A stretch of DNA of 13,324 bases from Halomonas sp. (GCA_007135745.1 SLIH01000048.1:1-13324); one strand, 5' to 3'; counted from the first letter of the stretch, positions 1 through 6,773 are shown. Made by a program: numbers and translations. The notes: generated by a model not told the origin, from the sequence alone.

Positions 1-134
1 GCCCCCAGGTAACCGGCGCCAACCGCGCCCCAGAGCCAGGGGCGAAGGCTCCGGGCCCGCTCGCCGAGCCATTGGCGGTTGCGGCGAGCCCGTTCCTTCC
101 CTGCCCCGGCGTCAGTGATAACCTTCTCCGGCAC
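1..134 (-). CDS. cydD: Probable CydD, thiol/glutathione ABC exporter subunit (N-terminus only)
   Basis: An open frame starts at GTG 134..132, inside the last codons of cydB, and runs off the left edge without a stop (44 complete codons). An AAGG lies about 5 bases before the GTG. The visible protein has a polar, basic leader followed by RQWLGERARSLRPWLW and a Gly/Ala-rich stretch that looks like the start of a first membrane helix. This resembles the beginning of CydD, where a Trp-Leu-rich basic segment precedes TM1. CydD and CydC form the inner-membrane ABC exporter of cysteine/glutathione needed to mature cytochrome bd, and cydDC is often linked to cydAB. The start overlaps cydB by 23 bases, which suggests translational coupling. 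No ATPase motif is in the window, so the call rests on a short stretch plus context. A small oxidase-associated membrane protein is the alternative. Confidence 0.55.
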   Translation of the reverse strand, partial: MPEKVITDAGAGKERARRNRQWLGERARSLRPWLWGAVGAGYLG

Positions 135-1116
135 GTACCTTGCCCCGGAAGACCCAGTAGGTCCAGGCGGTGTATACGAGCACTATGGGTACCACGAACA
201 GCAGCCCCAGCAGCAGGAAGAGCTGGGATTCCCAGGCGGAGGCGGCGTCGTAGAGGGTGATCTCCGGCGGCACCACGTAGGGCCACATGCTTCCCAACAG
301 CCCCAGGTAGGTGAACAGGAACAGCCCCATGGTGGCCACGAAAGGCATGCCGTCGCGACGCTGGCGTACGGACTGGAAGATCTTCCAGGCGCAGTAGAGT
401 GCCAGTGCCGGCAGAATCCAGATCACCTGGATGGCTGAGAACCAGCGCTCAAACACCTCTTGTTTCACGAAAGGCGTCCAGACACTGATGATGGCAAAGA
501 CCACCAATACGGCGCCCAGCAGGTACGGCGTGATGCGATAGGCCCAGTCCTGGATCTCGCCCTCGGTTTTCATGATGGTCCAGGTGCTGCCAAGCAGCGC
601 GTACCCAGCCACCAGACCCAGCCCGGTGAGCACGCTGAAGGGTGTCAGCCAGTCGAAGGCGCCCCCCACATAGACGTTGCTCTCCACCGCAAAGCCCTGC
701 ACGTAGGCGCCCACCACCACGCCCTGGGCGAAGGCGGCGACGGTGGAGCCGCCGGCGAAGGCGATGTTCCACAGGTAGCGGGAACGGTTGGATTTGAAAC
801 GGAACTCAAAGGCCACGCCCCGGAAGATGAGCCCTGCCAGCATCAGGAAAACGCCGATGTAGAGCGCCGGAAGCAGGATGGTATACACCAGCGGAAATGC
901 GGCCAGCAAACCGGCACCGCCCAGAATCAGCCAGGTTTCGTTGCCATCCCAGACGGGGGCGACGGAATTCATCATCACATCCCTGGCCTCTTCGTGAGGC
1001 GCAAAGGGGAAGAGAATGCCCACGCCCAGGTCGAAACCATCCATCAGCACGTACATGATGACGCCAAAGGCGATGATGCCCGCCCAGATCAGTGTGAGGT
1101 CAAAGGGTTCCATCAT
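112..1116 (-). CDS. cydB: Cytochrome bd-type quinol oxidase subunit II (CydB/CioB)
   Basis: This is subunit II of the inner-membrane cytochrome bd quinol oxidase, which supports CydA and helps form the dioxygen-reducing site. The 334-residue product has the usual family length and several hydrophobic helices. It shows recognisable CydB signatures: VLMDGFDLGVGILFPF near residues 23-38, WDGNETWLILGGAG near 56-69, and RGVAFEFRFK near 98-107. The start codon overlaps the cydA stop in an ATGA arrangement, with GGAGG about 7 bases upstream, so the two subunits are translationally coupled. A second ATG follows immediately and either could be used. The gene downstream overlaps its 3' end and looks like cydD. 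No CydX-type small subunit gene is visible between them. Identification is firm; whether to write cydB or cioB is a naming choice that depends on the CydA subclass. Confidence 0.94.
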   Translation of the reverse strand: MMEPFDLTLIWAGIIAFGVIMYVLMDGFDLGVGILFPFAPHEEARDVMMNSVAPVWDGNETWLILGGAGLLAAFPLVYTILLPALYIGVFLMLAGLIFRGVAFEFRFKSNRSRYLWNIAFAGGSTVAAFAQGVVVGAYVQGFAVESNVYVGGAFDWLTPFSVLTGLGLVAGYALLGSTWTIMKTEGEIQDWAYRITPYLLGAVLVVFAIISVWTPFVKQEVFERWFSAIQVIWILPALALYCAWKIFQSVRQRRDGMPFVATMGLFLFTYLGLLGSMWPYVVPPEITLYDAASAWESQLFLLLGLLFVVPIVLVYTAWTYWVFRGKVRAGEGYH

Positions 1117-2519
1117 TTGTTCACCTCCGCGTCGTCAAAGGATACATGAGCCGCCGAGAAGGGACGTTTGGCACGCTCGACTTCATGGTGTTCGGCGGTT
1201 TCTTCGTCAGCCTCCAGGCCGCCACGGAACAGGCGCAGCAGATAATACACGCCCGCCGCGAAGACAACGGCGTAAACCACGATATAACCAATCAACGAGA
1301 ACAGGGCCATGCCGCCGGTCAGCGACGGTGTCACTCCCTGGACGTAGGTCATTTCCCCGTAGATAAGCCAGGGAGCGCGCCCCACTTCAGTAACAAACCA
1401 GCCGGCGAGCACGGCAATGAAGGGTGTGATGCCCATCCAGGTCAGGCCCTTGAGGAACCAGGGTGTTCGCCAGTAGCGATCCCCCCGGCGCAGCCAGGCA
1501 CCTGTCAGCGCGAACGCAATCATCACAAGACCAATGGTCACCATCAGGCGGAAGGCCCAGAAGACGATGCCCACTGGTGGCTGCTCATCCCTCGGCACAG
1601 CGGAGATGCCGGGCACCTCGCCATCCATATCATGCTTCAGGATCAGGCTGGCAAGCCCCGGGATACCGACCTCCCAGTGGTTGGTCTGGTTCGCCTGATC
1701 CGGTATGGCGAAAAGCAGCAGCGGCACATTGCGCGAGGTCTCCCAGTTCCCTTCCATGGCCGCAACCTTGGTGGGCTGATGCTCCAGGGTGTTGAGCCCG
1801 TGCCAGTCACCCACCAGCAGCTGCGCGGGTGCAATGATCAGCAACAGCCAGAGGCTCATGGACAGCGCCTTGCGGTTGGCCTCCACCTCGCGGCCTCGCA
1901 GCAGGAACCAGGCGCTGACGGCCGACACCACGAACGCTCCGGTAAGGAAGGAAGCCAGTGCCATGTGCACAAAACGAGGGGCCAGCGAGTCATTGAAGAT
2001 GGCCGCCGTCCAGGACGTAACCCGGTACATGCCATCCACCATTTCAACGCCGGCGGGGGTCTGCATCCAGCTGTTGGCGGAAAGAATCCAGAAAGACGAA
2101 ATGAAGGTTCCGACGGCCACCATATAGGCAGAAAACAGGTAGATGCCAGATGGCACCTTACCCCGGCCAAACAGCAGAATCCCAAGGAAAGCCGCCTCCA
2201 GGAAGAAGGCCGTGACAACTTCGTAGCTCAGAATCGGCCCCATAAAATTGGCCGTGGCCTGGGAGAAATTGCTCCAGTTGGTACCAAACTGAAAGGCCAT
2301 GACGATGCCGGAAACAACCCCCATGCCGAACACAACGGCAAAGACCTTGATCCAGAACTTCGACAGCCGAACGTACAATGGATCCCCCGTTCGGTAACCA
2401 AGGGTCTCCAGAAAGGCGACGAACGCCGCCAATCCGATAGTGAAGACCGGGAAGATAGCGTGGAATGAAACAACAAACGCGAATTGAATGCGCGACAGCA
2501 GGATGGGATCGAGCTCCAT
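1113..2519 (-). CDS. cydA: Cytochrome bd-type quinol oxidase subunit I, short-Q-loop (CIO) class
   Basis: This is the catalytic subunit of cytochrome bd, oxidising quinol and carrying three hemes in the inner membrane. ATG 2519 is preferred over GTG 2531 because GGAGG lies 5 bases before it, giving 468 residues. The expected functional residues are visible: His20 in VVSFHAIF (high-spin heme ligand), Glu100 and Glu108 (proton path), His185 in FVHM and Met326 in FRLM (heme b558 ligands), and Lys251/Glu256 in KVAAMEGNWET (quinol site). His185 and Met326 are 141 residues apart, against about 207 in E. coli CydA (H186/M393). The long C-terminal Q-loop insertion is therefore absent, as in the cyanide-insensitive oxidases (CioA). 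One deviation is GRAPW at 380-384, where the family usually has GRQPW. It is the first gene of the cyd operon. Confidence 0.95.
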   Translation of the reverse strand: MELDPILLSRIQFAFVVSFHAIFPVFTIGLAAFVAFLETLGYRTGDPLYVRLSKFWIKVFAVVFGMGVVSGIVMAFQFGTNWSNFSQATANFMGPILSYEVVTAFFLEAAFLGILLFGRGKVPSGIYLFSAYMVAVGTFISSFWILSANSWMQTPAGVEMVDGMYRVTSWTAAIFNDSLAPRFVHMALASFLTGAFVVSAVSAWFLLRGREVEANRKALSMSLWLLLIIAPAQLLVGDWHGLNTLEHQPTKVAAMEGNWETSRNVPLLLFAIPDQANQTNHWEVGIPGLASLILKHDMDGEVPGISAVPRDEQPPVGIVFWAFRLMVTIGLVMIAFALTGAWLRRGDRYWRTPWFLKGLTWMGITPFIAVLAGWFVTEVGRAPWLIYGEMTYVQGVTPSLTGGMALFSLIGYIVVYAVVFAAGVYYLLRLFRGGLEADEETAEHHEVERAKRPFSAAHVSFDDAEVNK

Positions 2520-2584
2520 GAGCACCTCCACAGCGAGGAGTGGGCTTCAGAATAGCTTTGAGCAGCGGAATCTCTCAGAGCTTT

Positions 2585-2640
2585 TCACTTGCGAATCGCA
2601 TAAATTATGTCAATCTAAATTACGTTTTAAAAGGTTTGTG
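2585..2640 (-). promoter_or_regulatory. AT-rich probable promoter region of the cyd operon
   Basis: The 141 bases between the MFS stop and cydA contain a strongly AT-rich block in an otherwise GC-rich sequence. On the minus strand it includes a consensus -35 hexamer TTGACA (2613..2608), but no good -10 sits 16-18 bases further on. CATAAT (2609..2604) is an alternative -10 with only a weak -35. An 11-base perfect palindrome, TGCGAATCGCA, lies at 2590-2600 and could be a regulator site. No clear FNR/Anr box (TTGAT-N4-ATCAA) is visible. The promoter assignment is an inference from composition and position. Confidence 0.35.
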
Positions 2641-2660
2641 GCGGCGATCTTTCATTAACC

Positions 2661-3815
2661 CTAACGCCGCAAAACTGTCACCAACACAAGGAGAGTCGAT
2701 ACGACCCAAAGCCCAAAGGCCCACACAAGAAAGACCGCGTTCAGCGACAGCAGCATAACCACCGGCGCCGCCGCCAGGGGCGAGACGAACTGGCCCAGGA
2801 AAAAAACCGACGAATAGCCACCCATTACCCGGCCACGCACGGCCGTCGGCGCCAGCTCCATCAGCCACATGTTGAGATTAGGCAGCATCAGGCCACCTCC
2901 CAGTCCCCCAACAATACAGGCCACCACCAGGCCTGTGTAGGTCTCGGCCATGAACATCAGCATGAAACCCAGTCCCATGCCGGCAAAGGCCACGCTCTGG
3001 ACGATCGTGTAGGGCGGGCGTGCCCGCAGTTTACCGTAGGCCAGCCCCATGAACGCCGCTGCCAGGGTAGCCAGCCCAATGGCCAGCCCCACCCAGAAGT
3101 TGGTGCGGCCGGTTTTCTCCAGCACCAGGAAGGGAAACTGCGTGGGCATGATGTAGAAGCTCATCATGCTGAAAAAACCCAGGCCGTAGACCCCGGCAAT
3201 TCGAAGCAGGGGCGTTTTTGGCGGCACCTTGCCCTCGGGGCTGTGTTGTTCACCACTGCGATCGGGCTCGAACAGTTTCCAGGCGGCCAGCGGCAGAAGC
3301 AGCAGCGCCACCAGATAAACGATAAAGGGCCCCCGCCAGCCAAGTTCCGCCAGGGCCCCGCCCAGGGTGAGAAACACCACGCCGCCCAGGGCCATGAAGG
3401 TGCCCTGGAGTCCGATCAGCCGTTGACGCTCGGCGCCGGAGAAGTAGTCGCCGATCAGTGTGGTGGAGACGCTCATGATCCCCGCAACGCCCACGCCGAG
3501 AATCGCACGACTGACAAGAAGCAGGCTCAGGGTCTGGGTAAAGGCTCCCACGGTACCGCCCACCCCATAGATGGCGAGCGACAGAAGCAGTAGCCTGCGC
3601 CGACCAAAGCGGTCTGCCAGGGTCCCGACAAAGGGCGCCACCAGGGCGATAACCAGTGCCGGCAGTGTCAGTACCAGTGGAATAAGCCAATCCGCGGAGT
3701 CGGAAAAGTGGCCGCCAATGGCCGGCAGAGCGGGTGTGATGATTGAACCCGCCATGACGGTGAGACTGCTGGCCAGCAGGAGAACCCACCGAACCAGGGG
3801 CCCCGGCCCCGTCAT
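2661..3815 (-). CDS. Major facilitator superfamily transporter (DHA1-like, 12 TM)
   Basis: A secondary transporter of the inner membrane, probably a proton-driven exporter; its substrate cannot be read from the sequence. The preferred start is ATG 3815, just after a purine-rich GGGGGG tract. A further-upstream in-frame ATG (3905) would add a polar, unlikely leader running through the promoter and LexA box. The 384-residue protein has about twelve hydrophobic segments in two halves, joined by a charged loop near residues 178-200 (EPDRSGEQHSPEGKVPPKTP). The MFS motif A, GTLADRFGRRR, lies between TM2 and TM3 at about 63-73. Motif C of drug/H+ antiporters is only partly kept (GG near both ends, but no central GP), so the drug-efflux label is uncertain. 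The gene is divergent from the radical SAM gene and shares a short region with a LexA box. It precedes cydA by 141 bases. Confidence 0.87.
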   Translation of the reverse strand: MTGPGPLVRWVLLLASSLTVMAGSIITPALPAIGGHFSDSADWLIPLVLTLPALVIALVAPFVGTLADRFGRRRLLLLSLAIYGVGGTVGAFTQTLSLLLVSRAILGVGVAGIMSVSTTLIGDYFSGAERQRLIGLQGTFMALGGVVFLTLGGALAELGWRGPFIVYLVALLLLPLAAWKLFEPDRSGEQHSPEGKVPPKTPLLRIAGVYGLGFFSMMSFYIMPTQFPFLVLEKTGRTNFWVGLAIGLATLAAAFMGLAYGKLRARPPYTIVQSVAFAGMGLGFMLMFMAETYTGLVVACIVGGLGGGLMLPNLNMWLMELAPTAVRGRVMGGYSSVFFLGQFVSPLAAAPVVMLLSLNAVFLVWAFGLWVVSTLLVLVTVLRR

Positions 3816-3851
3816 CTTGCCCCCCACTTCACAAGGGCGGAAAACCCTGCC

Positions 3852-3857
3852 ATTATA
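3852..3857 (-). promoter_or_regulatory. Candidate -10 element (TATAAT) for the MFS gene
   Basis: Read on the minus strand, this is a perfect TATAAT located 36 bases before the preferred MFS start codon. No good -35 hexamer lies at the right distance. The element directly abuts the LexA box (3858-3873), so a bound repressor would cover the spacer. On the opposite strand the same AT-rich block gives TATACT (3854-3859), possibly serving the radical SAM gene. Confidence 0.4.
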
Positions 3858-3873
3858 CTGTTCATATATACAG
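3858..3873. promoter_or_regulatory. LexA (SOS) box between divergent MFS and radical SAM genes
   Basis: The sequence CTGTTCATATATACAG matches the gammaproteobacterial LexA operator CTGT-N8-ACAG with both four-base arms intact. Read on the minus strand it is CTGTATATATGAACAG, differing from the E. coli ideal core CTG(TA)5CAG... at two central positions. It sits 49 bases upstream of the radical SAM start codon and 42 bases upstream of the MFS start, overlapping or abutting candidate -10 elements for both. This is a classic repressing position. I recall the Pseudomonas aeruginosa homologue PA0069 being in the reported LexA regulon, which fits the position but was not checked here. Confidence 0.82.
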
Positions 3874-3922
3874 CCTTTGTTTTTTTGAGTCGATCCCTGC
3901 AACAACCACTGGAAGCCCTGGC

Positions 3923-4972
3923 ATGCGAGCCCGCGGAACCCACGACAATATAGGCCACCGCTTTGAGCCCATTCGCATTGAGGCGACGGACGACAATCAC
4001 TGGCACCAGGACCCGGAGCCCGATCGAATAGCGACCGAGGCGCGGGAACTGCGGGCCCGGGAGATCATCAGCACCAACGATTCGCCGGATGTGCCTTTCC
4101 GTCAGTCCATCAACCCCTATCAGGGTTGCGAGCACGGTTGTATCTACTGTTTTGCCCGGCCCAGCCATGCCTGGCAGGAGCTGTCACCGGGGTTGGATTT
4201 TGAAACCCGGATTACGGTGAAAACCAATGCAGCCGAACGCCTGCGTGCCACTCTGGACCGGCCCGGTTACCGGGTCGAACCCATTGCTCTGGGCGTTAAC
4301 ACGGACGCCTATCAGCCACTGGAGAAGCGCTACCGTATCACGCGGGAGATTCTGCAGGTTCTGCTGGAATATCGCCACCCGGTATTCATCATCACCAAGA
4401 GCGCCCTGATCCTGCGTGATCTGGATCTGCTGTCCGAACTGGCACGGCGAAGGCTGTGCTCGGTACGCGTGAGCCTGACCTCACTGGACACACGCCTTAA
4501 GGGCCAGTTGGAACCCCGGGCCTCGGGCCCCGCCGCACGACTGAAAATCATACGCGAGCTGGCCGCCGCGGGTGTGCCGGTGGGCACCATCATCGCCCCG
4601 GTTATTCCCTTCATCAATGATCACGAGCTGGAAGACATGCTTTGCGCGGCCGCCGCCCATGGCGCACGGCAGGCAAGCTGGATTCTGCTGCGGCTGCCCT
4701 ATGAGGTGGCGCCCCTGTTCCGTGACTGGCTGGAGCGCTACTACCCGGACCGGGCCGATCATGTCATGAACCGGGTGCGGGATCTGCGTGGCGGAAAGGC
4801 TAACGACAGCCGCTGGGGGAAACGAATGACGGGGGAAGGTCCCCTGGCCGACCTGTACCGGCAGCGGTTTCGGCGTCAGTGCCGTGCGCTGGGACTTAAT
4901 TCAGAGGATACGGAGTCATTGGACAGCGGGCAGTTTCGCCGCCCCGGTGGGGAGCAGATGGGGCTTTTCTGA
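3923..4972 (+). CDS. PA0069-family radical SAM protein (SplB/COG1533-like)
   Basis: A radical S-adenosylmethionine enzyme related to the spore-photoproduct-lyase group, with unknown substrate; a DNA-repair role is often suggested for this group. The 349-residue protein carries the 4Fe-4S cluster motif CEHGCIYC, with cysteines at residues 69, 73 and 76 in the CX3CX2C spacing, followed by FARPSHAW. This is characteristic of the COG1533 family. Before it comes a conserved-looking segment STNDSPDVPFRQSINPYQG. Downstream blocks such as GVNTDAYQPLEK and FIITKSALILRDLDLL fit the partial TIM barrel. GGAAG lies 7 bases before ATG 3923. A LexA box 49 bases upstream of the start predicts induction by DNA damage. 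The gene stands alone on the plus strand and converges on the YjfB-like gene. The family assignment is firm; the function is not known. Confidence 0.93.
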   Translation: MRARGTHDNIGHRFEPIRIEATDDNHWHQDPEPDRIATEARELRAREIISTNDSPDVPFRQSINPYQGCEHGCIYCFARPSHAWQELSPGLDFETRITVKTNAAERLRATLDRPGYRVEPIALGVNTDAYQPLEKRYRITREILQVLLEYRHPVFIITKSALILRDLDLLSELARRRLCSVRVSLTSLDTRLKGQLEPRASGPAARLKIIRELAAAGVPVGTIIAPVIPFINDHELEDMLCAAAAHGARQASWILLRLPYEVAPLFRDWLERYYPDRADHVMNRVRDLRGGKANDSRWGKRMTGEGPLADLYRQRFRRQCRALGLNSEDTESLDSGQFRRPGGEQMGLF

Positions 4973-4975
4973 GCG

Positions 4976-4999
4976 TGCTGCGGTGTTTATCCGGCAGCA
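4976..4999. terminator. Hairpin between convergent genes, possible bidirectional terminator
   Basis: TGCTGCGG and CCGGCAGCA pair to an 8-bp stem with one bulged G and a 7-base loop (TGTTTAT). It starts 4 bases after the radical SAM stop and ends 13 bases before the end of the convergent YjfB-like gene. There is no clear T-run on either side, so intrinsic termination would be weak. The position is its main support. Confidence 0.35.
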
Positions 5000-5012
5000 G
5001 TAATCGCCGACG

Positions 5013-5234
5013 TCAGACCGAAACGTTGACCAGCGACCCCACCGCCTCGGAAGGATTCGCTGCTCCGGCGGCCGGATCCGCACTTGGGGCATCCGGCAAT
5101 GTGCTGAGCAGCTGCGCGGCATTGGCTTCCGCCATTTCCTGCTGCTGGCGCATGAGCGAAATCTGCACCTGCTCCTGAAGCTGTTGCTGGGACTGCGCGG
5201 TGGCCGCCGCGGCCATGCTGCTTATATCTGCCAT
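5013..5234 (-). CDS. YjfB-like putative motility protein (73 aa)
   Basis: A small protein starting MADISSMAAAATAQSQQQLQ, followed by VQISLMRQQQEMAEANAAQLLSTLPD and ending in a Pro/Ala-rich tail with SLVNVSV. The pattern is a short N-terminal segment DISS, an Ala/Gln-rich amphipathic helix, a second helix ending in AQLLxxLP, and a variable Ala/Pro tail. It matches the YjfB family of putative motility proteins, which are typically 60-75 residues. No signal peptide or membrane helix is visible. A GAGGT lies in the leader ahead of ATG 5234, with a slightly long spacing. No flagellar or chemotaxis gene lies in the window, and no convincing sigma-28 promoter was found upstream. The family label is from sequence pattern; its cellular role is not established. 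Confidence 0.78.
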   Translation of the reverse strand: MADISSMAAAATAQSQQQLQEQVQISLMRQQQEMAEANAAQLLSTLPDAPSADPAAGAANPSEAVGSLVNVSV

Positions 5235-5308
5235 ACCCCGATGACCTCATAAGAACCTGTGGTACCTGACGCCACCCTACCAAACCATAACCGCTGCACG
5301 CAGCATCG

Positions 5309-5318
5309 GTAACGTTAC
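5309..5318. repeat. 10-bp perfect palindrome upstream of the YjfB-like gene
   Basis: GTAACGTTAC is a perfect palindrome within the roughly symmetric context CGGTAACGTTACAG, 75 bases upstream of the YjfB-like start codon. The size and position would suit a regulator operator, but I do not recognise the regulator. A palindrome this short can occur by chance. Confidence 0.3.
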
Positions 5319-5329
5319 AGATTGCAATG

Positions 5330-5360
5330 CCTCGCCCGACTTTATCCAGGGAGGGCGAGG
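5330..5360. repeat. 8-bp GC-rich inverted repeat in the 5235-5479 non-coding region
   Basis: CCTCGCCC (5330-5337) and GGGCGAGG (5353-5360) form a perfect stem with a 15-base loop. No T-run follows on either strand. It would lie in the leader or promoter-distal region of the YjfB-like gene. The surrounding 5235-5525 interval (291 bases) shows no credible coding frame. Apart from this stem, the palindrome at 5309-5318 and the terminator at 5480-5504, nothing else was recognised in it. Confidence 0.3.
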
Positions 5361-5479
5361 GGCGGCGCTGTTCACCATCGTGGAGCTGGAAAAGACCATT
5401 CTGCGCCGATTCAATTTCATTCACACAGCGCGGATCAGGACGGGGAACAAAGCGGAAACAATGTGAGTGTCAGAAACAG

Positions 5480-5504
5480 AAACGGCGCCTCGCAGGCGCC
5501 GTTT
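5480..5504 (-). terminator. Intrinsic terminator of the ATP-grasp gene
   Basis: AAACGGCGCCT (5480-5490) and AGGCGCCGTTT (5494-5504) form an 11-bp perfect stem closed by a 3-base loop. It lies 21 bases past the stop codon of the ATP-grasp gene. In the minus direction the 3' arm ends in TTT and continues CTGTTTCTG, a U-rich though interrupted tail. It is the clearest terminator in the window. Confidence 0.85.
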
Positions 5505-5525
5505 CCGTGATGATACCAAAGGAGA

Positions 5526-6749
5526 TCAGACGTAAAAGTCCAGATCCTCCTGGTGCTTGAGCAGATCCCGCATCTTGTGCGGGTCGTCCCCGAAGAAGTA
5601 GATCAGCCCCCAGTGGGTACCGAAAGCGGTCCGCTTGGTGACGGTCTCTTCCAGAGGCGGGGTCAGCTCGTGAGACTCGAAATACTCGTGGTTTTCGGTC
5701 TCGGGCGGGATTTCCAGCTTGCTGACCACCCGACGGCGTGGGTAGACGCCGAAACAACCGGCAACCCCCTTGGCGTCGACCACTTCTTTCGGGAAGAAGC
5801 TGTTGATCTCTTCCTTGGTAGTCTTGGGATCGAACGCCAGCACCATGCCCTGATAGGCATTGAAACCGTAGGCACGCTCCAGCAGCTCGAACACCTTGAA
5901 GCCCGGCGGGCGATAGGCCACCTCGCCGAAGTACATGGTGCCGTCGCTGGTGACGAAGTATTCCGGGTGGATAAACCCGAACTGGATATCGAAGGCCTTG
6001 ATCAGCTTCTCGATCTCCTTGGTGATCAGCGCGCGCCAGCTTTCCAGCTCCGGTGTCGCCGGAACGAACACGGAGTAACCCAGTGTCACGTACTCGGAGA
6101 TGTTCAGGAACTTGATCTCGCCATCGTGAATCCAGGCCTCAACCGCGAATTCCCAGCCGTCCAGGTGACTTTCCATAAGCACCGGGAATTCCTCGTCGGG
6201 AATCGCATCCACTTCCTCTGGCGTTCGAATAACCCGGTGGCCCAGACAGCCGGCCTTGTCGAACGCCTTGAGGTGGATCGGGTCGTCCGGGTCGCCGTCG
6301 AGTTTCAGCAGGGTCTGGTTAACCCGCTTGAGGAAGCGAATAACGTCTTCCTTGTCGTGGGCTTCCTCAAAAATGCCCACGCGAATCCCCCCGAGCTGGG
6401 CACGGCGCTTCATCAGCGCCTTGTCGCGCATCAGTACGGCCTGCCCGTGAAGGCGTGGATTCTGCATCAACACGGCGTTGACGGCACCGGCCCATTCCAC
6501 CGTTTCCTCGAACAGCGGAATGGCCACGTCAACGCCCTCGTCCTTGAGCCTTTCGGCAATTTCCAGAGAGCGGTCGTTCAGGCGCTCAAAGTCCCAGGCC
6601 ATGTAGGGAATGTCGTGTTCTTTGCAGTAATCCTCGGCCCAGGGCGGGGCGACCACAATGTAGCGCCTGTCAAAGTTGTCCAGCGCCTCGATGGCATTCA
6701 GACTCCATCCCAGCAGTGCTACGTAGCCCTTTTCAGGATTCTTTTTCAT
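5526..6749 (-). CDS. Stand-alone ATP-grasp ligase, substrate unknown
   Basis: A 407-residue soluble protein with the architecture of ATP-grasp carboxylate-amine/thiol ligases, which activate a carboxylate as acyl phosphate. The N-terminal Rossmann-like part contains GYVALLGWSLNAIEAL (8-23) and a second strand near 72-80 (GVDVAIPLFEE). RDKALMKRRAQLGGIRVG (108-125) is the usual entry to the ATP-grasp fold. K161 in HLKAFDKAGCLGHRVI is the probable nucleotide-binding lysine, and VLMESHLDGWEFAVEAWIHDG (190-210) is the middle strand pair. HPEYFVTSDGTMYFGEVAYRPPG (261-283) is the metal-binding strand, with Glu276 and Arg280; the Asn common in this motif is Ala278. AGGAG sits 6 bases before ATG 6749. 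It is monocistronic, with its own terminator at 5480-5504 and a structured leader. I do not recognise a specific substrate; peptide, carboxylate or biotin-carboxylase-like chemistry are all possible. Confidence 0.88.
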   Translation of the reverse strand: MKKNPEKGYVALLGWSLNAIEALDNFDRRYIVVAPPWAEDYCKEHDIPYMAWDFERLNDRSLEIAERLKDEGVDVAIPLFEETVEWAGAVNAVLMQNPRLHGQAVLMRDKALMKRRAQLGGIRVGIFEEAHDKEDVIRFLKRVNQTLLKLDGDPDDPIHLKAFDKAGCLGHRVIRTPEEVDAIPDEEFPVLMESHLDGWEFAVEAWIHDGEIKFLNISEYVTLGYSVFVPATPELESWRALITKEIEKLIKAFDIQFGFIHPEYFVTSDGTMYFGEVAYRPPGFKVFELLERAYGFNAYQGMVLAFDPKTTKEEINSFFPKEVVDAKGVAGCFGVYPRRRVVSKLEIPPETENHEYFESHELTPPLEETVTKRTAFGTHWGLIYFFGDDPHKMRDLLKHQEDLDFYV

Positions 6750-6773
6750 GATGCGCTCCTTTCCAGCAGAACA

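Noticed and set aside
1146..2468. Long open frame (440 codons) on the plus strand opposite cydA
   Set aside because: It is antisense to a protein with intact heme ligands. The predicted product is Gln/His/Gly-rich with no known fold, typical of a shadow frame.
2641..2670. GCGGCG/CGCCGC stem at the end of the MFS gene as a terminator
   Set aside because: The stem is 6 bp with a long 18-base loop and no adjacent T-run, so it is weaker than chance structures in this GC-rich DNA.
5338..5345. TAAAG on the minus strand as a sigma-28 -35 element for the YjfB-like gene
   Set aside because: No GCCGATAA-like -10 lies 11 bases downstream, so the motility-promoter reading is not supported.
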